Shown: positions 1-8,442, counted from the stretch's first letter. The stretch: DNA of 64,000 bases from Lysobacter sp. MMG2 (GCF_016735495.2 NZ_JAERQY020000005.1:241677-305676); one strand, 5' to 3'. A program made the numbers and translations. The notes: generated from the letters alone by a model not told the origin.

Positions 1-481
1 TTTCGCAGGTCTCCAGCTTGCCGTCGGCCGAGCCGCTGCCGTCGCAGGTCGCGCACTCGTCGAGCGTGGGGATCTCGATCTGCTTCTCGGTGCCGCCGAC
101 GGCTTCTTCCAGCGACAGCTCCATCACGTAACCGATGTCCGCGCCGCGACGCGGGCCGCGCTGGGCGCCGCCACCGAAGATGTTGCCGAAGATGTCGCCG
201 AAGATGTCGCCCATGTCGGCGTAACCGGCACCGCCGCCACCGCCGCCCATGCCGTGCTCGAACGCGGCATGGCCGTGCTGGTCGTAGGCGCGCCGACGGT
301 TGGCGTCGGAGAGCACTTCGTAGGCTTCCTTGCACTCCTTGAACGCGGCTTCCGCGGCGGCGTCGCCGGGATTGCGGTCGGGATGGTGCTTCATCGCGCA
401 GCGGCGATAGGCCTTCTTCAGGTCTTCGTCGCTGGCGTCGCGGGCCACGCCCAGTACTTCGTAATAGTCGCGTTTGCTCAT
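1..481 (-). CDS. dnaJ: DnaJ co-chaperone, N-terminal part (cut by window edge)
   Basis: Hsp40 co-chaperone that delivers unfolded clients to DnaK and stimulates its ATPase in the cytoplasm. The visible 160 residues start [11 protein letters not shown]. They contain the J domain with its HPD motif ([10 protein letters not shown]), then a Gly/Phe-rich stretch ([21 protein letters not shown]), then the beginning of the substrate-binding domain and the first cysteines of the zinc-finger region (CATCDGSG). The rest, including later zinc motifs and the C-terminal domains, lies before position 1. It is the last visible gene of hrcA-grpE-dnaK-dnaJ, 122 bp downstream of dnaK on the same strand. That gap carries a heptamer repeat hairpin that could separate or attenuate the two transcripts. 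Confidence 0.97.
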   Translation of the reverse strand, partial: MSKRDYYEVLGVARDASDEDLKKAYRRCAMKHHPDRNPGDAAAEAAFKECKEAYEVLSDANRRRAYDQHGHAAFEHGMGGGGGGAGYADMGDIFGDIFGNIFGGGAQRGPRRGADIGYVMELSLEEAVGGTEKQIEIPTLDECATCDGSGSADGKLETCE

Positions 482-603
482 GGAGCCGGGATTCGTGATT
501 CGGGATTCGGGATTCGTAACGGCAAGAGGCTAGACACAGGAAAGGGATTCGGAACCGGACGCATGCTTTCCGAATCCCGAATCCCTATTCCCGAATCCCG
601 GCC
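482..603. repeat. GGGATTC heptamer repeats in inverted arrangement
   Basis: The dnaK-dnaJ gap holds GGGATTC-type heptamers near 489-516 and the complementary GAATCCC-type heptamers near 577-600. Transcripts in either direction could fold into an imperfect stem-loop. The same heptamer forms a 20-unit array at 4441-4580 and short runs at 6516-6530 and 6728-6752, so it is a dispersed family rather than a dedicated terminator. No gene is seen here. Confidence 0.75.
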
Positions 604-2529
604 TTACTTCTTGTCGTCTTTGACTTCGGTGAACTCGGCGTCGACCACGTCGTCGGACTTGGCGCCGCCCTGCGGACCGGCACCGGCACCGGCGTCCGGA
701 CCGCCCGGCTGGCCGGCCGAAGCCGCGGCGAACAGCGACTGCGCGGCCTCTTCCAGGACCTTCGACTTGGCCTCGATCTGGGCCTTGTCGTCGCCCTTCA
801 TCGCCGTCTCCAGTTCGGCGATCGCGCCTTCGGTGCGGCCGATCACGTCGCCCGGCACCTTATCGCCGTTGTCCTTGATCGCGCTGCGCGCGGTGTGGAT
901 CAGCGCGTCGGCGTGGTTGCGGGCCTGGACCAGCTCGTGGAACTTCTGGTCTTCCTCGCGGTGGGTTTCCGCATCGGCGACCATCTTGGCGATTTCGTCC
1001 TCGGACAGACCCGAGCCGGCCTTGATTTCGACCTTCTGCTCCTTGTTGGTCTTCTTGTCCTTGGCCGACACGTGCAGGATGCCGTTGGCGTCGATGTCGA
1101 AGGACACTTCCACCTGCGGCATGCCGCGCGGCGAGGGCTCGATGCCGGTCAGATCGAAGCGGGCCAGCGACTTGTTGTAGCGGGCCTGCTCGCGCTCACC
1201 CTGCAGCACGTGCACGGTCACGGCCGACTGGTTGTCCTCGGCGGTGGAGAACACCTGCGAGGCCTTGGTCGGGATGGTGGTGTTCTTCTCGATGATCTTG
1301 GTGAACACGCCGCCCAGCGTTTCGATGCCCAACGACAGCGGGGTCACGTCGAGCAGCAGCACATCCTTGACGTCGCCGGCGAGCACGCCGCCCTGGATCG
1401 CGGCGCCCAGCGCCACGGCCTCGTCGGGGTTGACGTCCTTGCGCGGTTCCTTGCCGAAGAACTCGGCCACCGCCGTCTGCACCTTCGGCATGCGGGTCTG
1501 GCCGCCGACCAGGATCACCTCGCTGATCTCGCTGGCGCGCAGGCCGGCGTCGTTCAGCGCGATGCGGCACGGTTCGATCGTGCGCTTGACCAGGTCATCC
1601 ACCAGCGCTTCGAGCTTGGCGCGGGTGAGCTTGATGTTCAGGTGCTTCGGGCCCGAGGCGTCGGCCGTCACGTACGGCAGGTTCACTTCGGTCTGCTGCG
1701 CGCTGGACAGTTCGATCTTGGCGCGCTCGGCGGCGTCCTTCAGGCGCTGCAGGGCCAGCGGGTCCTTGCGCAGGTCGATGCCCTGGTCCTTCTGGAACTC
1801 CTCGACCAAATAGTCGATGACGCGCTTGTCGAAGTCTTCGCCGCCCAGGAACGTGTCGCCGTTGGTCGACAGCACTTCGACCTGCATTTCGCCGTCGACG
1901 GAGGCGATCTCGATGATCGACACGTCGAACGTGCCGCCGCCCAGATCGTAGACGGCGATCTTGCGGTCGCCGCCCTTCTTGTCCATGCCGTAGGCCAGCG
2001 CGGCCGCGGTGGGCTCGTTGATGATGCGCTTGACGTCCAGGCCGGCAATCTTGCCCGCGTCCTTGGTCGCCTGGCGCTGGCTGTCGTTGAAGTACGCCGG
2101 CACGGTGATGACCGCCTCGGTGACGGTCTCGCCCAGGTAGGCTTCGGCGGTCTTCTTCATCTTGGCCAGCACTTCGGCCGAGATCTGCTGCGAGGCCATC
2201 ATCTTGCCTTCGGCCGTCTCGACCCACGCATCGCCGTTGTCGTGCGAGGTGATCTTGTACGGCACCAGGCCGATGTCCTTCTGCACTTCGGCGTCGGTGA
2301 ACTTGCGGCCGATGAGGCGCTTGACGGCGAAGAAGGTGTTCTTCGGATTGGTGACGGCCTGGCGCTTGGCGCTGGCGCCGACGAGGACTTCGCCGTCCTT
2401 GGTGAAGGCGACGATGGACGGGGTGGTGCGATCGCCCTCGGCGTTCTCGATGACGCGCGCCTTGCCGCCTTCCATGATGGCCACGCACGAATTGGTCGTG
2501 CCCAGGTCGATACCGATGATCTTGCCCAT
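604..2529 (-). CDS. dnaK: Molecular chaperone DnaK (Hsp70)
   Basis: ATP-dependent Hsp70 chaperone working with DnaJ and GrpE in protein folding, disaggregation and heat-shock control. It has 641 residues, the usual length. The nucleotide-binding domain starts with the signature [13 protein letters not shown] (about residues 4-16). Further signatures are [23 protein letters not shown] and [11 protein letters not shown]. The conserved interdomain linker [12 protein letters not shown] precedes the substrate-binding domain. The C-terminus [15 protein letters not shown] resembles the EEVD-like tail of proteobacterial DnaK. It lies 121 bp downstream of grpE. A candidate sigma-32 promoter overlaps the grpE stop, so dnaK may also be transcribed separately. 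Confidence 0.99.
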   Translation of the reverse strand: MGKIIGIDLGTTNSCVAIMEGGKARVIENAEGDRTTPSIVAFTKDGEVLVGASAKRQAVTNPKNTFFAVKRLIGRKFTDAEVQKDIGLVPYKITSHDNGDAWVETAEGKMMASQQISAEVLAKMKKTAEAYLGETVTEAVITVPAYFNDSQRQATKDAGKIAGLDVKRIINEPTAAALAYGMDKKGGDRKIAVYDLGGGTFDVSIIEIASVDGEMQVEVLSTNGDTFLGGEDFDKRVIDYLVEEFQKDQGIDLRKDPLALQRLKDAAERAKIELSSAQQTEVNLPYVTADASGPKHLNIKLTRAKLEALVDDLVKRTIEPCRIALNDAGLRASEISEVILVGGQTRMPKVQTAVAEFFGKEPRKDVNPDEAVALGAAIQGGVLAGDVKDVLLLDVTPLSLGIETLGGVFTKIIEKNTTIPTKASQVFSTAEDNQSAVTVHVLQGEREQARYNKSLARFDLTGIEPSPRGMPQVEVSFDIDANGILHVSAKDKKTNKEQKVEIKAGSGLSEDEIAKMVADAETHREEDQKFHELVQARNHADALIHTARSAIKDNGDKVPGDVIGRTEGAIAELETAMKGDDKAQIEAKSKVLEEAAQSLFAAASAGQPGGPDAGAGAGPQGGAKSDDVVDAEFTEVKDDKK

Positions 2530-2618
2530 GGTGTTGCTCCCTCTCTGATCTTTTGACTGTGCGGCGGCCGGGGCCGCCTGCTTGAAGGTGTGTGCGGCGT
2601 CGTTCGCCGATGTGCGTT

Positions 2619-2647
2619 ATCTGGGGGGCTCGCGGCCCTGCTTCAAG
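2619..2647 (-). promoter_or_regulatory. Candidate sigma-32 promoter upstream of dnaK
   Basis: On the minus strand, CTTGAAG (2647-2641) is followed after 14 bp by CCCCAGAT (2626-2619). The heat-shock sigma-32 pattern is CTTGAAA-N13-15-CCCCATNT, so the -35 is near-perfect and the -10 is a looser match. It sits over the grpE stop codon, about 90 bp before the dnaK start. This suggests an internal heat-inducible promoter, but it is a motif call only. Confidence 0.5.
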
Positions 2648-2650
2648 GCG

Positions 2651-3178
2651 TCAGTCGTGCTTGGCCACGACCACCAGCGCCGGGCGCAGGAGGCGTTCGT
2701 TCAGCAGCCAGCCCTTCTGGTAGACCTGAACCACGTTGCCCGGCGCGTGGCCGGCGGCCTCCACCATGCTCATCGCCTGGTGCTTGTCCGGGTCGAACGG
2801 CTGGCCGACCGGATCGACCATCACCAGGCCGTTGTCGCCGGCCACCTTCAGCAGTTGGCGCAGCGTGAGCTCCATGCCTTCGCGCAGATGCGCGGCGGTA
2901 TCGGCCTGCACGGCCAGTCCGGCCTCGAGGCTGTCGATCACCGGCAGCAGTTCGCCCAGCAGGCGTTCGTTGGCGAACTTGCGCGCCATGTCGACCTCGC
3001 GCGCCATGCGCTTGCGCTGGTTCTCCAGCTCGGCGCGCTCGCGCAGCGTGTCCTCGCGCAGTTGCGCGAGTTCGGCCTGGGCGGCCTCGAGCTGGGCGGC
3101 GAGCGAGGCGTCGGCTTCATCGCCGGGGGCCGTGTCGGGGGTCTGATTGGGTTCGCCGGAAGTGGTACTGGCAGTCAT
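2651..3178 (-). CDS. grpE: Nucleotide exchange factor GrpE
   Basis: GrpE dimers eject ADP from DnaK and act as a heat-shock thermosensor. The 175-residue form starts [13 protein letters not shown] and was chosen because GGAG lies 6 bp upstream of that ATG. An in-frame ATG 12 bp further up (MEHR...) has weaker ribosome-binding context. Residues about 35-90 form the long N-terminal coiled coil ([17 protein letters not shown]...). The C-terminal beta domain carries the GrpE pattern [16 protein letters not shown] and ends in [22 protein letters not shown]. It sits between hrcA and dnaK, in the usual order, 167 bp after hrcA. That gap contains a very good sigma-32 promoter match. Confidence 0.98.
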   Translation of the reverse strand: MTASTTSGEPNQTPDTAPGDEADASLAAQLEAAQAELAQLREDTLRERAELENQRKRMAREVDMARKFANERLLGELLPVIDSLEAGLAVQADTAAHLREGMELTLRQLLKVAGDNGLVMVDPVGQPFDPDKHQAMSMVEAAGHAPGNVVQVYQKGWLLNERLLRPALVVVAKHD

Positions 3179-3250
3179 GCGGTGCTCCATCCCTGCGCCA
3201 AGGGCGCTCAAACAATGCGGAAAACCGCGCTCAAAGGCGCGTCAGGGCAG

Positions 3251-3278
3251 CAATGGGGCCTGCCTTCGCGCTTTCAAG
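3251..3278 (-). promoter_or_regulatory. Sigma-32 (heat-shock) promoter for grpE-dnaK-dnaJ
   Basis: Reading the minus strand, CTTGAAA (3278-3272), exactly 13 bp, then CCCCATTG (3258-3251). This matches the sigma-32 consensus CTTGAAA-N13-15-CCCCATNT in all but the last base. It lies in the hrcA-grpE gap, about 73 bp before the chosen grpE start, so heat induction of grpE, dnaK and dnaJ independently of hrcA is expected. Confidence 0.75.
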
Positions 3279-3345
3279 CCGGCTCAGGGGTAGACGATCA
3301 GGACAAGGCGGGCCGGCCAGCGCCGGGGGCGCTCGGGACGGTGGC

Positions 3346-4398
3346 TCAGGAATCCGGGTGCAGCGCCGCGCCCAGCGCGTCCGCGGCGGCCTGCACCACC
3401 GGGATCACGCGCTCGTAGGCCATGCGGGTCGGGCCGATCACGCCCAGCACGCCCAGCACCGTGCCGCTGCCGGCCGCAACATAGGGCGCCGTCACCAGCG
3501 ACATGCCCTCCAGCGGCGCCATCCCCGTTTCCTCGCCGATGAAAATGCGAACGCCGGGCGCCTGCACGGTGCGCTCCAGCAGTTGGAGGATCTCGCGCTT
3601 GCGGGAGAAGGCTTCGAACAGGTCGCGCAGGCGGTCCAGGTCGGCCAGCTCCTGTACGCCCATCAGCCGGGTCTGGCCGGCCAGCACCATGTCGTCGCCG
3701 CCGGGTGCGAGCGCCTGTTCGGCCAGTTCGACCGACTGGGCCAGCAGCACCTGCATCTCGCTCTGCGCGCTGCGCAGCTCGTGGACCAGCGTGGCGCGGA
3801 TGTCCGCCACCGTGCGTCCGGCGAAATGCGCATTGAGGTAGTTGGCCACGCGCTCCAGCTCGCTTGCATCGAAGGGCCGCCGCGTCAGCACGATGCGGTT
3901 CTGCACTTCGTTGTCGGCGAAGACGAGGATGGCCAGCACGCGGGCGCCGTCCAAAGGCACGAAGTCGATGCGGCGGAAGGCGAACTGCTCGCGCCGCGGA
4001 ACGCTGACCACGCCGACGAAATGGGTCATTGCCGACAGCAGCTCCGACGCACTGCCCAGCAGGGCCTGCGTACCGGAGCCGGTGGGCAGCTCTCCGCGCA
4101 GGCGCGCCATTTCGGACTCCGGCAACGGTCGGACCTGCAGCAGCGAATCGACGAAGAGCCGGTAGCCCTGTGGTGTCGGCACCCGCCCTGCCGAGGCGTG
4201 CGGCGCACTGAGCAGCCCCGCGTCCTCCAGGTCGGCGAGGATGTTGCGGATCGTCGCCGGGCTCACGTCCAGCCCCGCATGCCGCGCCAGCGTCTGCGAG
4301 CCCACCGGCTCACCGCTGCGGATGTAGCGACCGATCAGGGTCCGCAGCAATTGGCGTGCGCGCGGGTCGAGGCTGGGATCGGCGGGTTTGCGGCTCAT
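3346..4398 (-). CDS. hrcA: Heat-inducible transcription repressor HrcA
   Basis: HrcA represses chaperone genes by binding CIRCE inverted repeats and needs GroEL for folding. The protein has 350 residues, the family length. The N-terminal winged helix contains SPATIRNILADLEDAGLL. A GAF-like core follows, with FIGEETGMAPLEGMSLVTAPY, and the C-terminal segment GVIGPTRMAYERVIPVVQ is characteristic of HrcA. It is first in the operon, divergent from recN across a repeat-filled 445-bp gap. I see no CIRCE element (TTAGCACTC-N9-GAGTGCTAA) upstream of hrcA, grpE or dnaK, so its target is probably elsewhere, for example groESL. Confidence 0.98.
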   Translation of the reverse strand: MSRKPADPSLDPRARQLLRTLIGRYIRSGEPVGSQTLARHAGLDVSPATIRNILADLEDAGLLSAPHASAGRVPTPQGYRLFVDSLLQVRPLPESEMARLRGELPTGSGTQALLGSASELLSAMTHFVGVVSVPRREQFAFRRIDFVPLDGARVLAILVFADNEVQNRIVLTRRPFDASELERVANYLNAHFAGRTVADIRATLVHELRSAQSEMQVLLAQSVELAEQALAPGGDDMVLAGQTRLMGVQELADLDRLRDLFEAFSRKREILQLLERTVQAPGVRIFIGEETGMAPLEGMSLVTAPYVAAGSGTVLGVLGVIGPTRMAYERVIPVVQAAADALGAALHPDS

Positions 4399-4440
4399 GT
4401 AGGCGATATAGGCCGGCGCCGGCAGCGACGCAAGTCGGGG

Positions 4441-4580
4441 GCGGGAATCGGGAATTCGGGATTCGGGATTCGGGATTCGGGATTCGGGATTCGGGATTCG
4501 GGATTCGGGATTCGGGATTCGGGATTCGGGATTCGGGATTCGGGATTCGGGATTCGGGATTCGGGATTCGGGATTCGGGA
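4441..4580. repeat. Tandem heptamer array, about 20 x GGGATTC
   Basis: About 140 bp of almost uninterrupted GGGATTC units lie between the divergent hrcA and recN genes. Seven is not a multiple of three, so every frame is open and the array generates spurious FGIRDSG-type ORFs. There are no spacers, so it is not a CRISPR. The purine/pyrimidine asymmetry and unit length make slippage and length variation between strains likely. The remaining gap up to recN holds two hairpin repeats at 4597-4677. Confidence 0.95.
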
Positions 4581-4596
4581 AAGCGTCTCCGAAGCC

Positions 4597-4677
4597 GTCA
4601 TCCCGGCGAAGGCCGGGACCCAGGCCCGCACCCTCGCAGCCACGAGGTCGTCATCCCCGCGAAGGCGGGGATCCAAC
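4597..4677. repeat. Two copies of dispersed GTCAT-hairpin repeat
   Basis: Copy 1 at 4597-4622 and copy 2 at 4650-4677 both follow the pattern GTCATnCCnGCGAAGG then the complementary arm GGCGGGGATCCA. Each folds into a hairpin with a GAA(G) loop. The same element occurs at 6556-6581, 6630-6655, 9121-9144, 33488-33513, 48313-48340 and 48385-48412, always between genes. Confidence 0.9.
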
Positions 4678-4843
4678 TGTCCGATCCATCACACCCTCCG
4701 TCGAGCGCGACACGCCGTCGCCGTGATGACGCCTTCGTCGGGCCAGCACAAAGCGGCACCCATCCCGAATCCCACCAATCTCCGCCCCTGAGACGCCCCA
4801 CCGCTATCAAGCCGCAACCCACACAGGGCACAATCGCGGTCCG

Positions 4844-6511
4844 ATGCTCGTCCACCTTTCCCTCAAGCAATTCGCCGTCGTCAGCGAGGCCGAACTCGGC
4901 TTCGGGCCCGGCCTGACCGTCATCTCCGGCGAGACCGGCGCCGGCAAGTCGCTGCTCGTCGATGCGCTGGGCCTGATCTCCGGCCTGCGCGCCGACAGCG
5001 GCGTGGTCCGCCACGGCGCCGACCGCGCCGAACTGGTCGCCGAATTCGCCCTCCACGACGTCCCGCTCGCCGCCGCCTGGCTGCGCGAAAACGAACTCGA
5101 CGAGGACGAGGCCTGCCAGATCCGCCGCGTGATCCGCGCCGATGGCGGTTCGCGCGCCTGGGTCAACGGGCGTCCGGTGACCTTGGGCCAGCTCGGCGAA
5201 CTGGCCGCGCTGCTGGTGGAGATCCACGGCCAGCACGAACACCAGGCCCTGCTCTCACGCCCCAGCCAGCTCGCCCTGCTCGACGCCTTCGGCCGTACCG
5301 ACGCCGAGCGCCGCGCGGTCGAAACCGCTGCCGCCCGCTGGAATGCCCTGCTCGCGGAGCGCGATGCGCTGTCCGCCCAGGGCGACGTCTCCGATCGCAT
5401 CGACTGGCTGGAGCACCAGCACGCCGAACTCGATCGCGAGGAACTCGAACCCGAGTCCATCGCACGTTTGCAGGCCGACCACCGCCGCCATGCGCACGCC
5501 GCCGGCCTGATCGCCGCCTGCGACGGCGCGTTCGCCCAACTCGGCGGCGAGGAAGGCCCGTCGCTGTCGCGCAATCTCCAGCATGTGCGCTCGGACCTGC
5601 AGCGCGTGGCCGAACACGAACCCCGCCTGTCCGAAGTCGACGCAATGCTCGACGCGGCCGCGATCCAGGTGGACGAGGCGCTGGCGCTGCTGGACCGCGT
5701 TCGCAGCGACCTGGACCTGGACCCCTCCGCATTCGAAGCGATCGAACATCGCATCGGCCGCCTGCACGAGCTGGCGCGCAAGCACCGCGTCACGCCCGAA
5801 CAACTGGCCGCCCAACGCGACGCCATCGCCACCGAGCTCGACGCCCTGCGCGGCGCCGGCGTGCGCCTGGTCAAGCTGGACGGCGAGATCGACGCCGCCC
5901 GCCGCGCCTGGCGCGAAGTCGCCGACGTGCTGAGCGCGCGCCGTCGCGACGCCGCCGCGCACCTGGCCGGCAGCACCACCGCCCTGATCGCCGAACTGGG
6001 CATGGGCGGCGGACGTTTCGACGTCGTCCTGGAACCGCAGGACGGCGACCGTCCCGATCCGCAGGGCGCCGAGCGCGTGGAATTCATGGTCGCCGCCAAC
6101 CCCGGCCAGCCAGCCCGCCCGCTGCGCAAGGTGGCCTCGGGCGGCGAACTGTCGCGCATCTCGCTGGCCATCGAAGTGGCCGCGCTGGGCCTGGATACCG
6201 TGGCGACGATGGTGTTCGACGAGGTCGACACCGGCATCGGCGGCGCGGTGGCCGAAATCGTCGGCCAGAAGCTGCGTGCGCTGGGCGCGACCCGCCAGGT
6301 GCTGTGCGTGACCCATCTGCCGCAGGTGGCCGCACAGGGCCACGCGCACTATCGCGTGAGCAAGGCCGCCAGCGAAGGCGTCACCCAGAGCGCCGTGCAG
6401 TCGCTCAACGCCAAGCAGCGCGAGGAAGAACTGGCGCGCATGCTCGGCGGCGTCGAACTCACGCGCGAGGCGCGTGCGGCGGCGAAGCGGTTGCTGGCGG
6501 ATGTGGTTTGA
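4844..6511 (+). CDS. recN: DNA repair protein RecN
   Basis: SMC-like ATPase that gathers broken DNA ends during RecA-dependent double-strand-break repair. It has 555 residues, the usual length. Walker A GETGAGKS is at residues 29-36. A long coiled-coil middle contains the RecN hallmark EIHGQHEHQALL. The C-terminal ABC half carries the signature VASGGELSRISLAI and Walker B MVFDEVDTGIGG. It is transcribed alone, divergent from hrcA. recN is a classic SOS gene, but I could not see a convincing LexA-type palindrome in the roughly 60 bp just upstream (4785-4843). It is followed by heptamer and GTCAT-hairpin repeats. Confidence 0.98.
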   Translation: MLVHLSLKQFAVVSEAELGFGPGLTVISGETGAGKSLLVDALGLISGLRADSGVVRHGADRAELVAEFALHDVPLAAAWLRENELDEDEACQIRRVIRADGGSRAWVNGRPVTLGQLGELAALLVEIHGQHEHQALLSRPSQLALLDAFGRTDAERRAVETAAARWNALLAERDALSAQGDVSDRIDWLEHQHAELDREELEPESIARLQADHRRHAHAAGLIAACDGAFAQLGGEEGPSLSRNLQHVRSDLQRVAEHEPRLSEVDAMLDAAAIQVDEALALLDRVRSDLDLDPSAFEAIEHRIGRLHELARKHRVTPEQLAAQRDAIATELDALRGAGVRLVKLDGEIDAARRAWREVADVLSARRRDAAAHLAGSTTALIAELGMGGGRFDVVLEPQDGDRPDPQGAERVEFMVAANPGQPARPLRKVASGGELSRISLAIEVAALGLDTVATMVFDEVDTGIGGAVAEIVGQKLRALGATRQVLCVTHLPQVAAQGHAHYRVSKAASEGVTQSAVQSLNAKQREEELARMLGGVELTREARAAAKRLLADVV

Positions 6512-6555
6512 AGCGGGATTCGGGATTCGGAGCAAGGCTGCGCCATGTTGACTCC

Positions 6556-6655
6556 GTCATTCCCGCGGAGGCGGGAATCCATGCGTCCGCCACAATTCCG
6601 GCCTACTGCGACGTTGACGCACGCGAGCCTGGATCCCCGCCTTCGCGGGGATGAC
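6556..6655. repeat. Inverted pair of GTCAT-hairpin repeats
   Basis: 6556-6581 reads in the GTCATTCCCGC orientation and 6630-6655 in the reverse orientation, separated by 48 bp. Together they form a nested inverted repeat between recN and fur, which are convergent. This may help end transcription from both sides. Confidence 0.85.
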
Positions 6656-6683
6656 ATCCTCAAACGTAGGATTCACTTGCGCA

Positions 6684-6717
6684 CATGAAAAAGCCCGCCG
6701 ATGGCGGGCTTTTTCAT
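6684..6717. terminator. Bidirectional rho-independent terminator (fur / recN)
   Basis: Near-perfect palindrome GAAAAAGCCCGCC-GAT-GGCGGGCTTTTTC, with an A tract on one side and a T tract on the other. It lies 42 bp past the fur stop and downstream of convergent recN, so it can stop RNA polymerase from either direction. Confidence 0.9.
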
Positions 6718-6758
6718 GCGCTTGCCAATCCCGAATCCCGAATATCCAATCCCGGCCT

Positions 6759-7160
6759 TCAGCGCTTCTTCCGCACGTACAACACGAGCGAATGCTCCTC
6801 GATGTCGTACCCGTGCTTGGCGGCGATCTTTCGCTGCAGCTCCTCGATCTCCGGGCTTTCGAACTCGATGATCTTGCCGCTGTCCACGTCGACCATGTGG
6901 TCGTGATGGTGGCCGCGGTCCAGTTCGTACACGGACTGGCCGGCTTCGAAGTTGTGCTTGAGCACCAGGCCCGCCGCCTCGAACTGCGTCAGCACGCGGT
7001 ACACCGTGGCCAGGCCGATGTCCTCGCCATGCTCCAGGAGATGGCGGTAGATGTCTTCGGCGGTCATGTGCCGCGGCTTGGACTGCTCCAGCAGCTCCAG
7101 GATCCGCATGCGCGGATGGGTGACCTTGAGACCGGCCTTGCGGAGTTCTTGCGATTCCAT
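6759..7160 (-). CDS. fur: Ferric uptake regulator Fur (cysteine-free)
   Basis: Iron-responsive repressor of uptake genes. The 133 residues hold an N-terminal winged helix (MTAEDIYRHLLEHGEDIGLATVYRVL split across helices H2-H4) and a C-terminal dimerisation domain with the metal-binding HHHDHMVDVDSGKIIEF. The structural-zinc cysteine pair of E. coli Fur (CxxC after the HHDH motif) is replaced here by V and S, and the protein contains no cysteine at all. This is a family variant, so folding must rely on the His/Asp/Glu site. It is divergent from bamE with about 137 bp between the starts, the arrangement known from Xanthomonas fur-omlA. Confidence 0.97.
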   Translation of the reverse strand: MESQELRKAGLKVTHPRMRILELLEQSKPRHMTAEDIYRHLLEHGEDIGLATVYRVLTQFEAAGLVLKHNFEAGQSVYELDRGHHHDHMVDVDSGKIIEFESPEIEELQRKIAAKHGYDIEEHSLVLYVRKKR

Positions 7161-7239
7161 GATGGTCCCTCAACGGTGCGGCGCGACCGGTGGCGCCGGA
7201 ACGGCGGATGAACACGGCCGACTGGGCCGGGCTCCTCGC

Positions 7240-7267
7240 TTGGTGGATTCGTCCTTCAGTGTATCAT
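7240..7267 (+). promoter_or_regulatory. Candidate sigma-70 promoter of bamE
   Basis: TTGGTG (7240-7245), 16 bp, TATCAT (7262-7267), with bamE starting at 7298. It is in the fur-bamE divergent gap. Motif match only. Confidence 0.45.
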
Positions 7268-7297
7268 CGCGACGTTATCCGCCCGTCGCAGACCCCG

Positions 7298-7708
7298 ATG
7301 CCGAAGCACACGACGTACAAGCTCCTGCTGGTCCTTTCCATCGCCATGGTCACCGGCGGCTGCGGCATCCTCTATAAGCAGCCGATCTACCAGGGCAACC
7401 TGCTGGAGAAGGCGAACGTCGACCAGCTGCAGACCGGCATGAGCAAGCAGCAGGTCACGCTCCTGCTGGGCTCGCCGTCGATCGAGGATCCGTTCCACCA
7501 CGATCGCTGGGACTACGCCAGCACCCAGCGCACCGACCGCCGCGGCCGCACCGAGAAGAAGAACCTCACGCTGTGGTTCGAGAACGACAGCCTGACGAAG
7601 TGGGAAGGCGACTACTTCCCCGAGCAGGACGAGCAGCTGGCCAAGCAGACCGTCAAGCAGTTCGGCCGCAACCTGCCGAAGGAAAAGGACAAGCGCCGCG
7701 GCCGCTGA
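7298..7708 (+). CDS. bamE: Outer membrane assembly lipoprotein BamE (SmpA/OmlA)
   Basis: Accessory lipoprotein of the BAM complex that inserts beta-barrel proteins into the outer membrane. The 136-residue form starts MPKHTTYKLLLVLSIAMVTGGC, giving a type II signal with lipobox VTGGC. Longer in-frame starts would put about 35 residues before the signal and are unlikely. The SmpA/OmlA fold is seen in YQGNLLEKANVDQLQTGMSKQQVTLLLGSP followed by DRWDYAST and LTLWFENDSLTKWEGDYF. The tail is charged (PKEKDKRRGR). It is divergent from fur and ends just before a strong terminator. Confidence 0.95.
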   Translation: MPKHTTYKLLLVLSIAMVTGGCGILYKQPIYQGNLLEKANVDQLQTGMSKQQVTLLLGSPSIEDPFHHDRWDYASTQRTDRRGRTEKKNLTLWFENDSLTKWEGDYFPEQDEQLAKQTVKQFGRNLPKEKDKRRGR

Positions 7709-7731
7709 CCGGTCGCGCCGCTGCCCTACAC

Positions 7732-7762
7732 GAAACCCCGGCTACGGCCGGGGTTTTGTTTT
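7732..7762 (+). terminator. Rho-independent terminator of bamE
   Basis: GAAACCCCGGC-TAC-GGCCGGGGTTTTGTTTT: a GC-rich stem and T-rich tail 24 bp after the bamE stop. The convergent rnfH-like gene ends inside it (stop at 7742-7744), so its last codons (KTKPRP) are written in the terminator stem. Confidence 0.85.
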
Positions 7763-8011
7763 GGACTCCGCGCGACGCCGCCGCGCATCCTTGGGATCGG
7801 CCTGTAACGCACGCAGCAGTTCCAGCCGGTCGCCGTCGTGGAGCACCGTGTCGGGCGCCACGCGCACGCCGAACACCGCATGGCCCACCGTGCCGTCGTC
7901 GTCGCCCCATCCCGTCGCCGCGAGCGCCTGCGCGACGGTCGCGCCATCGGGCAGCTCCAGACTCACGGCCTCGAATCGCCGCGGCCAGGCGCGGACGACT
8001 TCGATCCTCAC
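7742..8011 (-). CDS. RnfH/YfjF-family ubiquitin-like protein
   Basis: Small beta-grasp protein of the RnfH (UPF0125, YfjF) family, commonly paired with ratA; molecular role unsettled. The 89-residue form begins with GTG ([34 protein letters not shown]). That GTG overlaps the ratA stop as GTGA, implying translational coupling. The family pattern includes VGVFGVRVAPDTVLHDGDRLELLRAL-type residues in the second half (seen as HAVFGVRVAPDTVLHDGDR). The C-terminal DPKDARRRRAES is also typical. An ATG-started version would extend far into ratA, so the GTG start is preferred. Confidence 0.85.
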   Translation of the reverse strand: MRIEVVRAWPRRFEAVSLELPDGATVAQALAATGWGDDDGTVGHAVFGVRVAPDTVLHDGDRLELLRALQADPKDARRRRAESKTKPRP

Positions 8012-8442
8012 GCGTCTTCCCCCCGGTCGGCCACGCGTACGAAGTCGTCGACCATGCGATCGGCCAGTCCCTGGAAGCCCACCGCCATGGCCGGCCCCAG
8101 CAGTTTCACCTTCGGCTCGAAGGTCAGCGTCAGCGTGACCTTGCACGCCGATTCGTCCAGGGCGTGGAACTCCCAGCGTCCGCCCAGGCTCTGGAACGGC
8201 CCGTCGATCAGCTTCAGGTCGATGTGGTGCGGCGGGCTGGACGTGTTCTCGGTGACGAACCACGTGCGCAACGCACCAAAGCCGATATCGAGCCGAGCGA
8301 CCATCCGGTTCTCGCCCTCCTCCAGCACCTGCGAGCCTTCACACCAGGCGAAACGGCGTGGATAGGCGGCCACGTCGTTGACCAGCGCGAACATGCGCGC
8401 GGCGGAGTGCTCGACGAGGGCGGAACGGCGGATGGTCTGCAT
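8008..8442 (-). CDS. ratA: RatA/YfjG START-like protein (CoQ10-binding family)
   Basis: Member of the RatA/YfjG polyketide-cyclase (SRPBCC) family. In E. coli RatA has been described both as a ribosome-association toxin and as a ubiquinone-pathway protein homologous to Coq10. The 144-residue form starts [34 protein letters not shown], the exact family N-terminus, so longer starts are rejected. The cavity strands include [39 protein letters not shown], and the C-terminal helix [19 protein letters not shown]. It is divergent from smpB (61 bp) and coupled to the rnfH-like gene. The smpB-ratA-rnfH neighbourhood is conserved in gammaproteobacteria. Confidence 0.93.
   Translation of the reverse strand: MQTIRRSALVEHSAARMFALVNDVAAYPRRFAWCEGSQVLEEGENRMVARLDIGFGALRTWFVTENTSSPPHHIDLKLIDGPFQSLGGRWEFHALDESACKVTLTLTFEPKVKLLGPAMAVGFQGLADRMVDDFVRVADRGEDA

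Noticed and set aside
895..2556. 553-codon ORF antisense to dnaK
   Set aside because: Shadow of dnaK caused by high GC codon bias. The translation is low-complexity His/Leu/Gly/Val-rich and has no family likeness.
4441..4580. CRISPR array
   Set aside because: Units are 7 bp with no spacers and no cas genes.
3253..4791. ORFs with FGIRDSG repeats near 4441-4580
   Set aside because: Produced by translation of the 7-bp tandem array; one side is antisense to hrcA.
4785..4843. LexA box before recN
   Set aside because: recN is usually SOS-controlled, but no palindrome resembling a LexA site, including GGTAAA-N6-TTTACC, was seen here.
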